Shown in pieces: positions 40,900 to 50,703 of a stretch of 64,000 nt of DNA. The DNA comes from Candidatus Treponema caballi (lineage in GTDB: Bacteria > Spirochaetota > Spirochaetia > Treponematales > Treponemataceae). The translations under genes and the position numbers were made by a program. The DNA is taken from assembly GCA_018066285.1 (NCBI GenBank), contig JAGHRS010000002.1, positions 186,001 to 250,000 on the forward strand, given 5' to 3'. The stretch's first letter is position 1. Each line of letters opens with the position of its first letter. The notes beneath the pieces are model-generated. The model had not been told where the DNA came from. It searched no databases and worked only from the letters and a program-made list of their open reading frames with translations.

Positions 40900-42723
40900 A
40901 TGAAGATTACATCTTCTTACCGTTTAAAATTCATGATTATGACCGCAGTCATCATTTCTGCAGTATGTGCGGTCCTTACCTTTTTTTCTGCCCAATCAAT
41001 TGAAGAAACTGCAGTGGCAACTTTTTCAGAGCGGGGTGAAGCCATCCTTGAGGAAGCTTCTGTCTATGTAGATGGTGACAGATTTCAAGTACTTGCAGAA
41101 TCTCTTGATGAAAACGATCCGTATTACAGGGATACAAATCAGAAACTGCTGTATCTGTTCCAGTCTGTTAACTGCGAATACCTGTACTGTATGGCTCCGT
41201 ATGATGAAGATAACTTCGTGTATGTACTTGACGGTTCTGCACCGGAATGGGATGAAGAAGAGTTTTCACCCATTGGAACGCTTGAAGATATCTCAAAAGA
41301 TGGCCCTGGTATCTGGAACTGTATTGAAAAACAGGAAATGACGAATTCCGGTATCATCAATCAGGAAGATTGGGGGTGGATAACGACAATCTATCAGCCA
41401 ATCATCAATAGCAAAGGCGAATCAGTCGGTGTCCTTTGCGTAGACTTCGACGTTGATGATATCCGTGCCATTATAGTAAAGGGAACAGTCAGGTCAATCA
41501 TTGTTGCTGTTGTTGCTCTTGCTCTGGGCCTTCTTATCCTGCTCAACGGTTACCGTCTTTTCTTCAAACGCCTTCAGAGTGTTACTGACCGCATGACAAG
41601 CATTGGAACCGGAACAAGCAACCTTAGCGAGCGTCTTCAGATTACTTCCGATAGCGAAATTGACAAGCTTGCTGTTTCCTGTAACAGCGTTATGGATGCA
41701 ATGCAGACAGTCATCAACAAGGTTGCTGATACAATCGGTGTGCTTTCAAACAACAGCAAGCTGCTGTCTGACCAGAATAACGAGACATTGAATCTTATTG
41801 ATAATGCAGACAATGTACTCAAGGATATTTCCGGAAAAGCGGATAATCAGTGCCAGCTTACTGAGAATGTAAAGTCTGCCATTGATGACATGGGCGAATC
41901 CATTGAGGCAATGAACGAAAAGCTTGGAAAGCAGCGTGATGCTGTTGAACGCTCTTCTGCTGCAATTGAGGAAATCTCTGCAAGTATCATGCAGGCTGAC
42001 TCAAATATCCAGCGCATTGCTGATGAGTACAGCAATATTGTTAAGGAAGCAGCTGATGGTCAGCAGAAGCAGAAACAGGTAAGTGATAATGTCGATGCAA
42101 TTGTAAAGCAGGTTGAACAGCTGCTTTCTGCAAACGCCGTTATTACCCGCATTGCATCTCAGACTAACCTGCTCGCCATGAATGCTGCTATTGAGGCTGC
42201 TCATGCAGGGGATGCAGGTGCCGGTTTCGCTGTTGTTGCTGATGAAATCCGCTCTCTAGCTGAAACGTCGTCCAAGCAGACGTCCTCTATCAAGAAACTT
42301 ATTGCTGAAATCCGTACGGCAATGGCTGATGTTGTTGCTAGTTCTACAGCGTCTGCAATGTCATTTGAAAAGCTCGGCTCAAGCATCAGTTCTCTTGATG
42401 CCTCTGTTCAGGAAATCAAGCTTGGAATGCAGGAACAGACAAGCGGCGCCCAGGATGTTCTTGAAATGATGCGCATGCTTTCAAATATCACCAGTCTGAT
42501 TGGTGATTCTTCAGACGGCATGAAACACAAGAGCATGGAAACTAGCGAAAATGTCAACAATCTGTATATCTCTGCTGACACGATTCTTGATAATTGCGTG
42601 GGCGCCCAGAATGAGCTTGCCAAGATGAAGGAGTTTGCGCAATCAGCTGCTGGTCAATCTGAGGAGAACCTGAAGATGACCGCTGAAATAGATGATATTA
42701 CTTCTGCATATCAGACTAAATAG
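40900..42723 (+). CDS. Methyl-accepting chemotaxis protein with periplasmic sensor domain
   Basis: 607 residues. A first membrane helix (about 9-30, [21 protein letters not shown]), a periplasmic sensor of ~160 residues with a PAS/Cache-like pattern ([10 protein letters not shown]-type ending, here [16 protein letters not shown]), a second helix (about 192-212), a HAMP region, then the signalling domain with tip [30 protein letters not shown]. No C-terminal CheR/CheB pentapeptide tether is seen. It should detect an extracellular ligand, which is not predictable here, and control CheA. It has its own promoter and terminator. Confidence 0.92.
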   Translation: MKITSSYRLKFMIMTAVIISAVCAVLTFFSAQSIEETAVATFSERGEAILEEASVYVDGDRFQVLAESLDENDPYYRDTNQKLLYLFQSVNCEYLYCMAPYDEDNFVYVLDGSAPEWDEEEFSPIGTLEDISKDGPGIWNCIEKQEMTNSGIINQEDWGWITTIYQPIINSKGESVGVLCVDFDVDDIRAIIVKGTVRSIIVAVVALALGLLILLNGYRLFFKRLQSVTDRMTSIGTGTSNLSERLQITSDSEIDKLAVSCNSVMDAMQTVINKVADTIGVLSNNSKLLSDQNNETLNLIDNADNVLKDISGKADNQCQLTENVKSAIDDMGESIEAMNEKLGKQRDAVERSSAAIEEISASIMQADSNIQRIADEYSNIVKEAADGQQKQKQVSDNVDAIVKQVEQLLSANAVITRIASQTNLLAMNAAIEAAHAGDAGAGFAVVADEIRSLAETSSKQTSSIKKLIAEIRTAMADVVASSTASAMSFEKLGSSISSLDASVQEIKLGMQEQTSGAQDVLEMMRMLSNITSLIGDSSDGMKHKSMETSENVNNLYISADTILDNCVGAQNELAKMKEFAQSAAGQSEENLKMTAEIDDITSAYQTK

Positions 42724-42745
42724 GAGACTTTAGTTAAAGTAGAGA

Positions 42746-42771
42746 GACCGGCTTTTGCCGGTCTTTTTTTT
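42746..42771 (+). terminator. Terminator of the second chemoreceptor gene
   Basis: GACCGGC-TTTT-GCCGGTC followed by eight Ts. Confidence 0.92.
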
Positions 42772-42788
42772 GCCCTTACATTCCTTCC

Positions 42789-42817
42789 TTGAACAGAAAC
42801 AGGGCAGATGCTATAAT
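42789..42817 (+). promoter_or_regulatory. Promoter of glyS
   Basis: TTGAAC and a perfect TATAAT with a 17-base spacer. Transcription should start near 42824, giving a leader of about 156 bases. Confidence 0.8.
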
Positions 42818-42823
42818 GGCAGA

Positions 42824-42979
42824 ACTGCCCCCCGCATAGACAGGTTTTATGCGGGTCGTAGGGAAAGCTGCAGTTTACAGTGGACCCGGCGCACGCATCC
42901 AATGCTGAAACAGCTGTGTGCGACAGAATAAGGTGCCTTTCCTCCAGAAAGGCCGCAAGACGCAAGGAAGGTAAAAATC
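42824..42979 (+). promoter_or_regulatory. Structured 5' leader of glyS, unknown class
   Basis: Three stems can be drawn. CCCGCATA pairs with TATGCGGG (hairpin 1), enclosed by AACTGC with GCAGTT. CGCACGCA pairs with TGTGTGCG, with an inner GCTG-AAA-CAGC (hairpin 2). GCCTTTC pairs with GAAAGGC (hairpin 3). The pyrimidine run in hairpin 3 could also pair with the Shine-Dalgarno AAGGAAGG. I do not recognise a T-box, glycine riboswitch or other known class. Confidence 0.5.
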
Positions 42980-44446
42980 ATGGATAATCATGAAGTTACC
43001 ATGGATAAAATCGTAAGCCTCTGCAAGAGACGCGGTTTTGTGTATCAGTCATCAGAAATTTATGGTGGCCAGGCCGGTGCCTGGGACTATGGTCCTTTAG
43101 GTGTAGATTTCAAGCGCAACATCCAGAATGCATGGTGGAAGGAAATGACCCAGCTCCACGACGATGTTGTCGGACTTGATGGTGCTATTTTCATGCATCA
43201 CACAACATGGGAAGCATCAGGTCACGTCGGTCACTTCTCAGACCCGATGATTGACTGTACTGAATGTAAAGCACGCTTCAGAGCTGACCAGCTCATTGAA
43301 GATTACTGCGATAAAAACAAGGTTGATCCCGGAAAGCCGGTTGATACCATGACTCACGAAGAGATGAAGGCTTTCATCGACGAGCACATCAACTGCCCGA
43401 CATGCGGCAGCAAGAACAGAAAATACACAGACGTACGCGAGTTCAACCTGATGTTCAAGACACACCTTGGCCCGATCGCCAACGAGTCTTCACTTATTTA
43501 CCTCCGCCCTGAGACATGCCAGTCAATTTTCGTTGACTTCAAGAACATCGTCCAGTCAAACCGCATGAAGGTTCCGTTCGGTGTTGCACAGGTAGGTAAG
43601 TCATTCCGCAACGAAATCATCTTCAAGAACTTCATTTTCCGCACATGCGAATTCGAGCAGATGGAAATGGAGTACTTCTGCAAGCCAGGAACAGAAGATG
43701 AGACATTCGAGCGCTGGAGACAGGACCGCTGGAACTTCTACAAGAAGTACGGCATCCAGGAAGACCACCTGAAGTGGCACCACCACGACAAGCTGGCTCA
43801 CTATGCAAAGGACGCATACGACGTCACCTACAAGTTCCCGATCGGATTCGAGGAAATTGAAGGTATCCACAGCCGCACAGACTTCGACCTTTCACAGCAC
43901 ATGGAATATTCCAAGAAGGATATGAACTACATCGACCAGGATGATGGCAACAAGAAGTACGTTCCATACGTAATCGAGACATCAGCCGGTCTTAACAGAA
44001 ACTTCCTGATGTTCCTGTGTGAAGCATACGAAGAAGAGAACGTCGGTACAGACGGCAAGGAAGACTACAGAACAGTCCTGCACCTTGACCCACGCCTTGC
44101 ACCAATCACTGTTGCTGTCCTTCCTCTCATGAAGAAAGACGGACTTCCTGAGAAGGCAAAGGAAATCCAGCACATGCTGAAAGAAGATTTTGTAACTGAC
44201 TTCGACGTAAGCGGTACAGTCGGTAAGCGCTACCGCCGCCAGGATGAAGTCGGAACACCGTTCTGCGTAACGATTGACTACGACACCATCCAGGAGAAGA
44301 AGGAAGACGGAACACCAAATCCTGATTTCAACACAGTAACACTGCGTTTCCGCGATTCAATGGAGCAGGTCCGCGTTCCGCTCGATGACCTTGTTACAAG
44401 AATCCACAAGGAAATCAAGAACTACAAGCCGGTTGTACGTAAATAA
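42980..44446 (+). CDS. glyS: Glycyl-tRNA synthetase (single-chain, dimeric type)
   Basis: 488 residues. N-terminal CKRRGFVYQSSEIYGGQAGAWDYGPLG is the class II GlyRS start. An insertion with two zinc-ligand pairs (CTEC and CPTC) lies at about 93-140, then motif 2 (FRNEIIFKNFIFRTCEFEQME) and motif 3 region, and the C-terminal anticodon-binding domain at about 385-488. It joins glycine to tRNA-Gly, such as the CCC isoacceptor in this window. AAGGAAGG precedes the ATG, behind the structured leader and strong promoter. The downstream aldo/keto reductase gene follows 25 bp later without a terminator. Confidence 0.97.
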   Translation: MDNHEVTMDKIVSLCKRRGFVYQSSEIYGGQAGAWDYGPLGVDFKRNIQNAWWKEMTQLHDDVVGLDGAIFMHHTTWEASGHVGHFSDPMIDCTECKARFRADQLIEDYCDKNKVDPGKPVDTMTHEEMKAFIDEHINCPTCGSKNRKYTDVREFNLMFKTHLGPIANESSLIYLRPETCQSIFVDFKNIVQSNRMKVPFGVAQVGKSFRNEIIFKNFIFRTCEFEQMEMEYFCKPGTEDETFERWRQDRWNFYKKYGIQEDHLKWHHHDKLAHYAKDAYDVTYKFPIGFEEIEGIHSRTDFDLSQHMEYSKKDMNYIDQDDGNKKYVPYVIETSAGLNRNFLMFLCEAYEEENVGTDGKEDYRTVLHLDPRLAPITVAVLPLMKKDGLPEKAKEIQHMLKEDFVTDFDVSGTVGKRYRRQDEVGTPFCVTIDYDTIQEKKEDGTPNPDFNTVTLRFRDSMEQVRVPLDDLVTRIHKEIKNYKPVVRK

Positions 44447-44471
44447 GCGCGCTGGCTTAAAGGAATAAACA

Positions 44472-45494
44472 ATGGAATATGTCGCCCTTGGAAAAACAAA
44501 CTTAATGGTCAGCCGGTCATCTTTCGGCGCTCTCCCCATTCAGCGGGTGAGTGACGAGCAGGCCGTCTCCATTCTGCGCGCTGCTTACGAGGGCGGCATA
44601 AACTTCTTTGACACCGCGCGTGCCTACTCCGACAGTGAGAAGAAAGTCGGCTACGCTTTCTACGGCATGCGTAAAGAAGTTTTCATAGCCACAAAGACAG
44701 CGGCAACAACCGGTGAAGAACTTCAGAGGGACCTTGCCGCCAGTCTTGAAGCCCTGCAGACAGACTACATTGACATCTACCAGCTGCATAACCCGCCGTT
44801 TGTTCCTGTTCCGGGCGGCAAGGACGGCCTGTATGACGCCCTTCGCGCGGCTAAAGCAGACGGCAATATACGGCACATCGGCATTACGAGCCACTCTCTG
44901 GAACTTGCCCGAGAGGCCGCCCGTTCAGGCCTCTACGAGACCGTACAGTATCCGTTCAGCCTGCTTTCAACGGAAGAGGAAATTGCTTTTGTAAATGAAT
45001 GCGCTGAACTTGACGTCGGCTTTATCGCTATGAAAGCGCTGTGTGGCGGCCTGCTGACTAATCTGCCGCTTGCACTCGGCTATCTCCGTCAGTTTGAGAA
45101 CGCCGTTCCAGTGTGGGGCATGCAGAAGCTTGAAGAAGTTGAGCAGCTTCTCTATTTTGAGCAGCATCTGCCTGTTGTAGACGATGCTTTCAAAGCGGAT
45201 GTCGAAGCAGAGCGCGTCTCTCTTTCAGGCGACTTCTGCCGCGGCTGCGGTTACTGCCTGCCATGTCCGGCCGGCATTCCCATCAATGACGCAAACAGAA
45301 TGAAGCAGCTGCTCCGCCGCGCGCCGACAGCCGGGTTCCTCACTGAGGAATGGAAAGAGAAGATGCTTCGTATCAATGACTGCACAAAATGCGGACAGTG
45401 TGCATCTAAATGCCCGTACGGACTGAAGCCGTTGGAAACACTTCCGTCACATCTTGAAGACTACCTGACATTCTACGAAAACAGACGTAAATAG
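44472..45494 (+). CDS. Aldo/keto reductase with C-terminal [4Fe-4S] motifs
   Basis: 340 residues, AAAGGA before the ATG. The TIM-barrel AKR domain covers 1-255: the catalytic tetrad residues are in FFDTARAYS (Asp, Tyr), IATKTA (Lys) and YQLHNPP (His). A C-terminal ferredoxin-like part has CRGCGYCLPCPAGI and CTKCGQCASKCPYGL, eight cysteines for two clusters, found in a known anaerobe subgroup of the family. The cofactor is probably NADPH or ferredoxin, and the substrate is unknown. It may be cotranscribed with glyS. Confidence 0.9.
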   Translation: MEYVALGKTNLMVSRSSFGALPIQRVSDEQAVSILRAAYEGGINFFDTARAYSDSEKKVGYAFYGMRKEVFIATKTAATTGEELQRDLAASLEALQTDYIDIYQLHNPPFVPVPGGKDGLYDALRAAKADGNIRHIGITSHSLELAREAARSGLYETVQYPFSLLSTEEEIAFVNECAELDVGFIAMKALCGGLLTNLPLALGYLRQFENAVPVWGMQKLEEVEQLLYFEQHLPVVDDAFKADVEAERVSLSGDFCRGCGYCLPCPAGIPINDANRMKQLLRRAPTAGFLTEEWKEKMLRINDCTKCGQCASKCPYGLKPLETLPSHLEDYLTFYENRRK

Positions 45495-45544
45495 CAGATA
45501 ATAGAGAAAATCAATAAAATAGAGAAATTGTAGAAATAAGAGAA

Positions 45545-46780
45545 TTATTTCGCAGAATTAAGCTTGATGACGTCGTCAGTTTCAGCTTTGCTCAACGCGC
45601 GTACAATCTTAATGCCTGTATCTGAAGTCTGGATAACCTGAGGTTCTCCGTTCTGTCCACCGGTTGCGACAACCTGAACAATAGGATTTTTCGGATTATC
45701 CGGATTAACATCAATAACTTCAGCAACTTTTCCGTCACTCAGGAAGACATAGCAGCCAATCGGGAACAGAGACAGACAGTAGAGCAGCGCTTTGATAACC
45801 GTTTCATCATAGAACTGGCGGTTTTTGTTAAGCATTTCAACCATAGCTTCATACGGGCTCTGCGCCTCTTTGTAGTGGCGTGGAGCGGTGATTGCCTCAA
45901 ATGCGCAGGCTACAGAAATAATCTTTGCATAGAGAGAAATCTTTTCAGAAACAAGGTGACGCGGATATCCCGTTCCGTTTTCCTTTTCATGATGCTCAAG
46001 TGCGCCCAGACAGATGCTGAGCGGGAAATTCAGACCTTTGAGGATATCATAGGAAAGCAGCGGATGGGTGAAGATTGCCTTTTTTTCGTTGGGAGTCAGC
46101 GGACGGTCAGTCATGTACAGCTGTGGTGGCAGACGGATCATGCCAATTTCATGCAGGATACAAGAAACACCAAGTTCTACAAGTTTTGTAAGCGGAAGGC
46201 GAAGCTGCATTCCAATGACAATGGAAGTTGTTGTTGACCGGAGTGCATGACTAACCAGGAAGTTTCTGTCCCGTGCTTCCATATCAGGTTTTACACGGAG
46301 CACGAAACGTCTGTTTTCCTTGATGAATACGCAGAATTCCTTGACGATTTCGGATATTTCCTCATAGTTGATTTCTTTATGTGTAGCGTAATGAGTGTAG
46401 ACAGCGGCTATGTATTTCATGTATTCGTCGAAAACTTTTTCGACCATTGAAATACGGGCGGCATCGGCATCTCCTTCTGTGTCAGTGTTTTCGGAATTCT
46501 CAATGACGTTGCGGATGTTTTCAGCAAGAACGGAACCTGTTACTGGTGCATGGTTTTCCGGTGTCTCTTCTTTTACTTCTGCTGTAGATGCGGTTAAAGC
46601 CGGATTAATACCAAGAGCACCTTCAGAAAGGACTTCCTTGAAACTCCAGTCTTCCAGAGCCTTGATAAGCTGTTCTGATACGGGTACTGACTGGGGAACA
46701 AGAAGAAACTGCTTGTCGAGGATGACATCATCTGAGAAAAAGGTGTTTTCTTTCAGTTCTGTAACTGAGTAAGTGTTCAT
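45545..46780 (-). CDS. Degenerate HD-GYP domain protein
   Basis: 411 residues from the ATG at 46780 (the TTG at 46792 in the ORF track is less likely). Residues about 160-340 align with HD-GYP phosphodiesterases of cyclic di-GMP: LHEIGMIRLP, HPLLSYDIL and HHEKENGTGYP. The central HD pair reads HE, the following GK reads GM, and the usual VADVFDA segment reads VACAFEA. Metal ligands are therefore changed and the enzyme may be inactive or act as a c-di-GMP effector. The N-terminal 150 residues are unassigned. It is the last gene of the lepB-PBP-maf operon. Confidence 0.82.
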   Translation of the reverse strand: MNTYSVTELKENTFFSDDVILDKQFLLVPQSVPVSEQLIKALEDWSFKEVLSEGALGINPALTASTAEVKEETPENHAPVTGSVLAENIRNVIENSENTDTEGDADAARISMVEKVFDEYMKYIAAVYTHYATHKEINYEEISEIVKEFCVFIKENRRFVLRVKPDMEARDRNFLVSHALRSTTTSIVIGMQLRLPLTKLVELGVSCILHEIGMIRLPPQLYMTDRPLTPNEKKAIFTHPLLSYDILKGLNFPLSICLGALEHHEKENGTGYPRHLVSEKISLYAKIISVACAFEAITAPRHYKEAQSPYEAMVEMLNKNRQFYDETVIKALLYCLSLFPIGCYVFLSDGKVAEVIDVNPDNPKNPIVQVVATGGQNGEPQVIQTSDTGIKIVRALSKAETDDVIKLNSAK

Positions 46781-46788
46781 ATCCCTGA

Positions 46789-46920
46789 TCAATCCCTGAA
46801 ACGTATTTCCTTTATACAGAAAGGATCTGAGCCGGAGTACATTCTCACCTGTACTCCGCCTTCAGATATGATAACACGCTCAGACGTCTGGATGTCAACC
46901 GTCCGAACGACATGCTTCAT
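46789..46920 (-). CDS. Possible small gene between maf and the HD-GYP gene
   Basis: The ORF at 46789-46974 could start at 46974 (61 codons) or at the internal ATG at 46920 (43 residues, MKHVVRTVDIQTSERVIISE...). The shorter form fits between the maf stop and the HD-GYP start and ends eight bases before the latter. The composition (VIISEGGVQVRMYSGS) is beta-strand-like, and no family is recognised. No clear Shine-Dalgarno precedes either start. It may be a real small protein or just non-coding space in the operon. Confidence 0.35.
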   Translation of the reverse strand: MKHVVRTVDIQTSERVIISEGGVQVRMYSGSDPFCIKEIRFRD

Positions 46921-46952
46921 AAAATAAGTATCGGCAGAGTCAGGAAAAAAGT

Positions 46953-48821
46953 TTAGGGAAGTTTGGAAAGCCATGCAGATATGCTTTTTTTAAGGTCTGA
47001 ATAAATCAATCTTGAGGCTGCAATATTGTCTCTGTAAGGCTTGAATGGCGTGGTTTCCGGCAGAACGGGAAGAGCCGCCAGTTCTTTTTCAAGATCGTCT
47101 TTTGTAGGAAACAGAAGGGCTGTGAGTTCAGCTGCTTCGTTTCTCCGGATGAGCGAATCGAAGTTTCCGAGAATGCGTATTGTTGCCTGAAACTCTGCTT
47201 CTGAATAGCATGGAGTATCGCATGCGGAAAGGGCAGCCTCTGCTGTTGAAAGCAGCGACGTAAGCGTTTCCTTAAGCGTGGCAACGGCTTCAGAAAGGCT
47301 TTTCCTGCGGCTTTCTGCGTTTTCCTGTGAATTGTTGCGTATTGCGCTTTCAAGACGTTCTGTAACCTGTTTTTCGCGCTCTGGAGACGAAATGAGGCGC
47401 TCCGGGTTTTCTGCCGTTATGCCTGGAATGGCAAGACTGGCTTCTGTAAGCGAGATTGTCCTGACATCAGAAAATTCCGCGCATTTGCTTTCAAACCACC
47501 ATGCGTACATGGACATGCGCTTGTCAGTTCTGAGACTTTTTCCGCGGTAGTCCTGCCTTGTTTCAGGATATGCTCCGAAAAGGGCTGACGTAATCGACGT
47601 TTCCGCATTTTTAATGCGTGTTGACTGGGTGAAAGCCTTTTCTTCAAACGTACTTCCGGAAACGTGCGTTTTTCCGCCTGGAAAGCCAAGGTCAAGGCCG
47701 GCAATGTATATGGTCTTGCAGCCGCAGTACCGGGCGAAGTCCCAGGCTGTGGAAGCGACCGAGCCACCGGTGCCGAGCGAGCCTTTTTCTCCGATACGCT
47801 TTTCAATGTACTGGCCGAGCGGAAACATGGAAGAACAGAGCACGATTTCCCGGCAGTTGAAGCGGAATACTGACGGATAAGCGGCAGATTCCGTTATGAG
47901 GATGGAATGCGGGGAAGAAAGCCTGTCGAGGTGGCGTGCATTCCAGTACTGCGGGTCACCGAGGATGATGAAATGCGGCTCGATGCCGTGAGCGAGCACT
48001 GTCCTGAGCGCTGTATCAACACAGATGAGTATGCAGCGTTTCTTTATTTCTTCAAGATGCGGCAGTATGCTTTCAAGACTCGGGCCTGCGGCAAGAACAC
48101 ATGCCGGCAGGTCTCCGGCACAATCCTTAAATCCGGTGATGCCGTTGCGTTCTGCAAGTTCAGGAAGGTTTGTACACATGTTCCTGAACCAGAGTGATGA
48201 GAATGATTTGAGCGTCCGCGTATTTATGCTTTCTTTCTGCTTGTTCCTCTGGATGAGCGTATCAACGTTTTCAAAATACTGTTTTGCGTGGTTTTCCCAT
48301 GAAGGTGTCCTGATGATGTGAAGGGAATCAAGTCCATACTGTTCAAGCAGCGGGATAAGCTGATGTTCCTGTGCTCCTATGCAGAGGATGAGCTGTTTGT
48401 GTCTGAAAATAACTTCCCAGTCCATGACTGAAAAAGAGAGGAAGAGACGGAACGGATCTGGTTCAATAGCGATGATTGGCAGCGTCGCCTTCTGTTCTGC
48501 AGCCGGAGAGAGCGCATATCCAAGGCCGTAAGAAAAGAAAACCAGGGCGGATGCGTTTTCCGGAACGGCCGTCGCGACCCGCTCTGCTTCCTTGAGCGGC
48601 GCGTAAGAGGAATGCAGCATAACGCCGTTTTCTTTTGCTGTCCAGGCTCCGTCCCGGGCAGGCAGCAATTCAATGCCGCTTTCCAGAAGCATTGTGTCCG
48701 CCCGTTCTGTAAACTCAGCTGCGGCGTCTTTCAGAAGGGAAGAAAGCGCGGGAAAGCGCTCGGTAAAAAGCGAATAGTTCCTGGAAAAAAGATCGGCACC
48801 GTCATTCAAGGAAAAGCTCAA
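46953..48821 (-). CDS. Maf/DUF115-family motility-associated glycosyltransferase
   Basis: 622 residues. The central region (about 230-430) carries DUF115/MptE-like motifs: VLAAGPSLESILP, CVDTALRTVLAHGIEPHFIILGDPQYWN and GTGGSVASTAWDFARYCGC. Maf proteins transfer nonulosonic-acid-type sugars to flagellins in several bacteria, and treponemal flagellins are known to be glycosylated, so flagellin modification is plausible. No sugar-synthesis genes are nearby. The start overlaps the 3' end of the upstream transpeptidase gene by 20 bp. Confidence 0.85.
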   Translation of the reverse strand: MSFSLNDGADLFSRNYSLFTERFPALSSLLKDAAAEFTERADTMLLESGIELLPARDGAWTAKENGVMLHSSYAPLKEAERVATAVPENASALVFFSYGLGYALSPAAEQKATLPIIAIEPDPFRLFLSFSVMDWEVIFRHKQLILCIGAQEHQLIPLLEQYGLDSLHIIRTPSWENHAKQYFENVDTLIQRNKQKESINTRTLKSFSSLWFRNMCTNLPELAERNGITGFKDCAGDLPACVLAAGPSLESILPHLEEIKKRCILICVDTALRTVLAHGIEPHFIILGDPQYWNARHLDRLSSPHSILITESAAYPSVFRFNCREIVLCSSMFPLGQYIEKRIGEKGSLGTGGSVASTAWDFARYCGCKTIYIAGLDLGFPGGKTHVSGSTFEEKAFTQSTRIKNAETSITSALFGAYPETRQDYRGKSLRTDKRMSMYAWWFESKCAEFSDVRTISLTEASLAIPGITAENPERLISSPEREKQVTERLESAIRNNSQENAESRRKSLSEAVATLKETLTSLLSTAEAALSACDTPCYSEAEFQATIRILGNFDSLIRRNEAAELTALLFPTKDDLEKELAALPVLPETTPFKPYRDNIAASRLIYSDLKKSISAWLSKLP

Positions 48822-50703
48822 TGGTCATATTCTCCGTGACAGGGGTTCCGGGCTCAGGGGTCTGTGAAACAACATATCCGTCGCCTGTAATAAGTACTTT
48901 CAGATCATTCCGCCCGAGAAGGGAAGTGAGCATGCGTTTCGGCGTTCCTGAAAAATCAGGGACGGTGTCATTTATCTCAGAAGCTTCACCCGTGTAGAAA
49001 GAAACAGAAGCCGGATGAATCAGGGAAGCTGCATTTGACCGTGCCATACCCAGATGGTCAATGATGACGTCAGCAGCCTGACTTATGACAGGAGCTACAA
49101 TGCGTCCTGCATATGTTTCACCCTGAGCTTTTGTAATGACTATGTAAAGGATTATCTCAGGTTTTTCAACCGGGAAAACAGCCATACAGTTCGAAACGAA
49201 ATCAGTTTCACTGTAGGCTTTTGTCTCCGGATCAAGCATCTGGGCTGTTCCTGTTTTTACACCGATTGAAACACCACCAACGTTTGCACGTGTTCCCGTA
49301 CCATACTGTGCGGTTGTCTCCATGCAGCTCAAAAGGTAATCAGCAGTTTTCTTTGAGACAACACGGTCAAGGTATTCAGTTTCATGCTCATATTCCACGC
49401 TTCCATCAAAACCGACAATCTTTGAGACAAGAGACAGTTTTACGGGAACGCCTCCGTTTGCTATTGCGGTCATAGCCTGAACCATCTGAAGGGCAGTGAC
49501 GCTCATCTCCTGACCAATGGAAATGGTCGGCTTTGAGCGGATTGACCAGTAAGGATTATCAGGCTCCCGGATTGATCCGCGTGCTTCTGAAGGCACTTCA
49601 AGGCCTGTCTTTGAGCCGAAACCAAACTTCTTGAGCTGTTCAAGGAATGCAGTCTCATTGCATTTCATGCTCATCTCGGCGAGGGCGCAGTTGCAGGAAT
49701 ACTGCAGAGCCTCCCGGGCGGTAATCCAGCCGTGGTGGTCAAGGCAGCTTATGTATGCTTTTTCGCCGTGCGGACCGGTAATTTCCGTTTTTCCGCCGCA
49801 GTAGAACAGCTCGTCTTCCTTGATGCAGCCTTTTTCAATGAAAGATGCTACGGAGAAGACCTTGAAAACAGAACCCGGCTCATACTGATACATTGCCGGG
49901 CGGTCAATGCGCTCTGCTTCTGTTGATGTGGTATACGTGTTCAGATCTGCTGCGGGCAGGCTGATGTACGAAAGAATGTTTCCTGTTCGGGCGTCGGCGG
50001 CGAGCAGCATCATGCTTTCAGCGCCGGTTGACTCCATGGCTTCTGCAGAAATCTTCTCCAGCTTGTACTGCAGGTTTGCATCAATGGTCAGGTACACGTT
50101 CTGGCCGCGTGTGTCTATCTGGCTGGAGGCTGTATCAAGCAGTGCCGTTTTGGGAGTAAGGTTGTCCTGATATGTGTATTCAATACCAGAAAGGCCGTTC
50201 CCGTCATCACCCATAAAACCGATAAGCTGGGATGCAAGAGCATTTTCAGGGTAAACGCGGCCGGCGACAGTATCAAAACGAAGGCCTTTAAGTCCGTTTT
50301 TTGCAATGGCGGCAGTGATGTTGTCGTGAGTGGTTTCATCAAGCTTCTTCTTGATGTAGACGAAATCTGTCCTTGCATTTGCAATGGTGCTGTAAATGGT
50401 GAGTTCGTCCATATCGAGAAGGGGAGCAAGAACTTCTGCCGTCTTTTCAATTGCTCCTGCACCGGACTGCCTTATTGTGGATGGAGTCGCAGACAGATGA
50501 TAGAAATTTGACTGAACGGCGAGCAGTTTTCCGTTTTTGTCGAAAATGGAACCCCGCTGTGATTTGGTGACTTGTGTTGTAGTAGACGAAATCGGTTCAA
50601 GGGCGAGTTCAAGGTAATTATACAGAACCCACACTGCAGCGAGTCCAAGAAGGACGCACAGAACGATGAATCTACCCCGTGAGAATAAACGATTTACTGC
50701 CAC
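48802..50703 (-). CDS. Penicillin-binding transpeptidase (FtsI/PBP3 type) with PASTA domain
   Basis: 633 residues. N-terminal membrane helix (FIVLCVLLGLAAVWVLYNYL), dimerisation domain (about 50-200), then a transpeptidase domain with the SxxK motif in GSVFKVFSVAS, SxN in YSCNCALAEMS and KTG in GVKTGTAQML. A single PASTA repeat closes the protein (VPDFSGTPKRMLTSLLG and VVSQTPEPGTPVT). It cross-links peptidoglycan, probably at the septum, or elongates the cell as in class B PBPs. It overlaps maf by 20 bp and lepB by 10 bp, indicating a tightly coupled operon. FtsI versus SpoVD-like naming is not resolved. Confidence 0.92.
   Translation of the reverse strand: MAVNRLFSRGRFIVLCVLLGLAAVWVLYNYLELALEPISSTTTQVTKSQRGSIFDKNGKLLAVQSNFYHLSATPSTIRQSGAGAIEKTAEVLAPLLDMDELTIYSTIANARTDFVYIKKKLDETTHDNITAAIAKNGLKGLRFDTVAGRVYPENALASQLIGFMGDDGNGLSGIEYTYQDNLTPKTALLDTASSQIDTRGQNVYLTIDANLQYKLEKISAEAMESTGAESMMLLAADARTGNILSYISLPAADLNTYTTSTEAERIDRPAMYQYEPGSVFKVFSVASFIEKGCIKEDELFYCGGKTEITGPHGEKAYISCLDHHGWITAREALQYSCNCALAEMSMKCNETAFLEQLKKFGFGSKTGLEVPSEARGSIREPDNPYWSIRSKPTISIGQEMSVTALQMVQAMTAIANGGVPVKLSLVSKIVGFDGSVEYEHETEYLDRVVSKKTADYLLSCMETTAQYGTGTRANVGGVSIGVKTGTAQMLDPETKAYSETDFVSNCMAVFPVEKPEIILYIVITKAQGETYAGRIVAPVISQAADVIIDHLGMARSNAASLIHPASVSFYTGEASEINDTVPDFSGTPKRMLTSLLGRNDLKVLITGDGYVVSQTPEPGTPVTENMTIELFLE

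Noticed and set aside
42824-42979. glyS leader as cobalamin or c-di-GMP riboswitch, SRP RNA or T-box
   Set aside because: The AGGGAA...GACCCG pattern only loosely resembles a B12 core: GGTG and the rest of the box are missing. No SRP GGAAGGAAGCA-type tetraloop region or T-box sequence was found.
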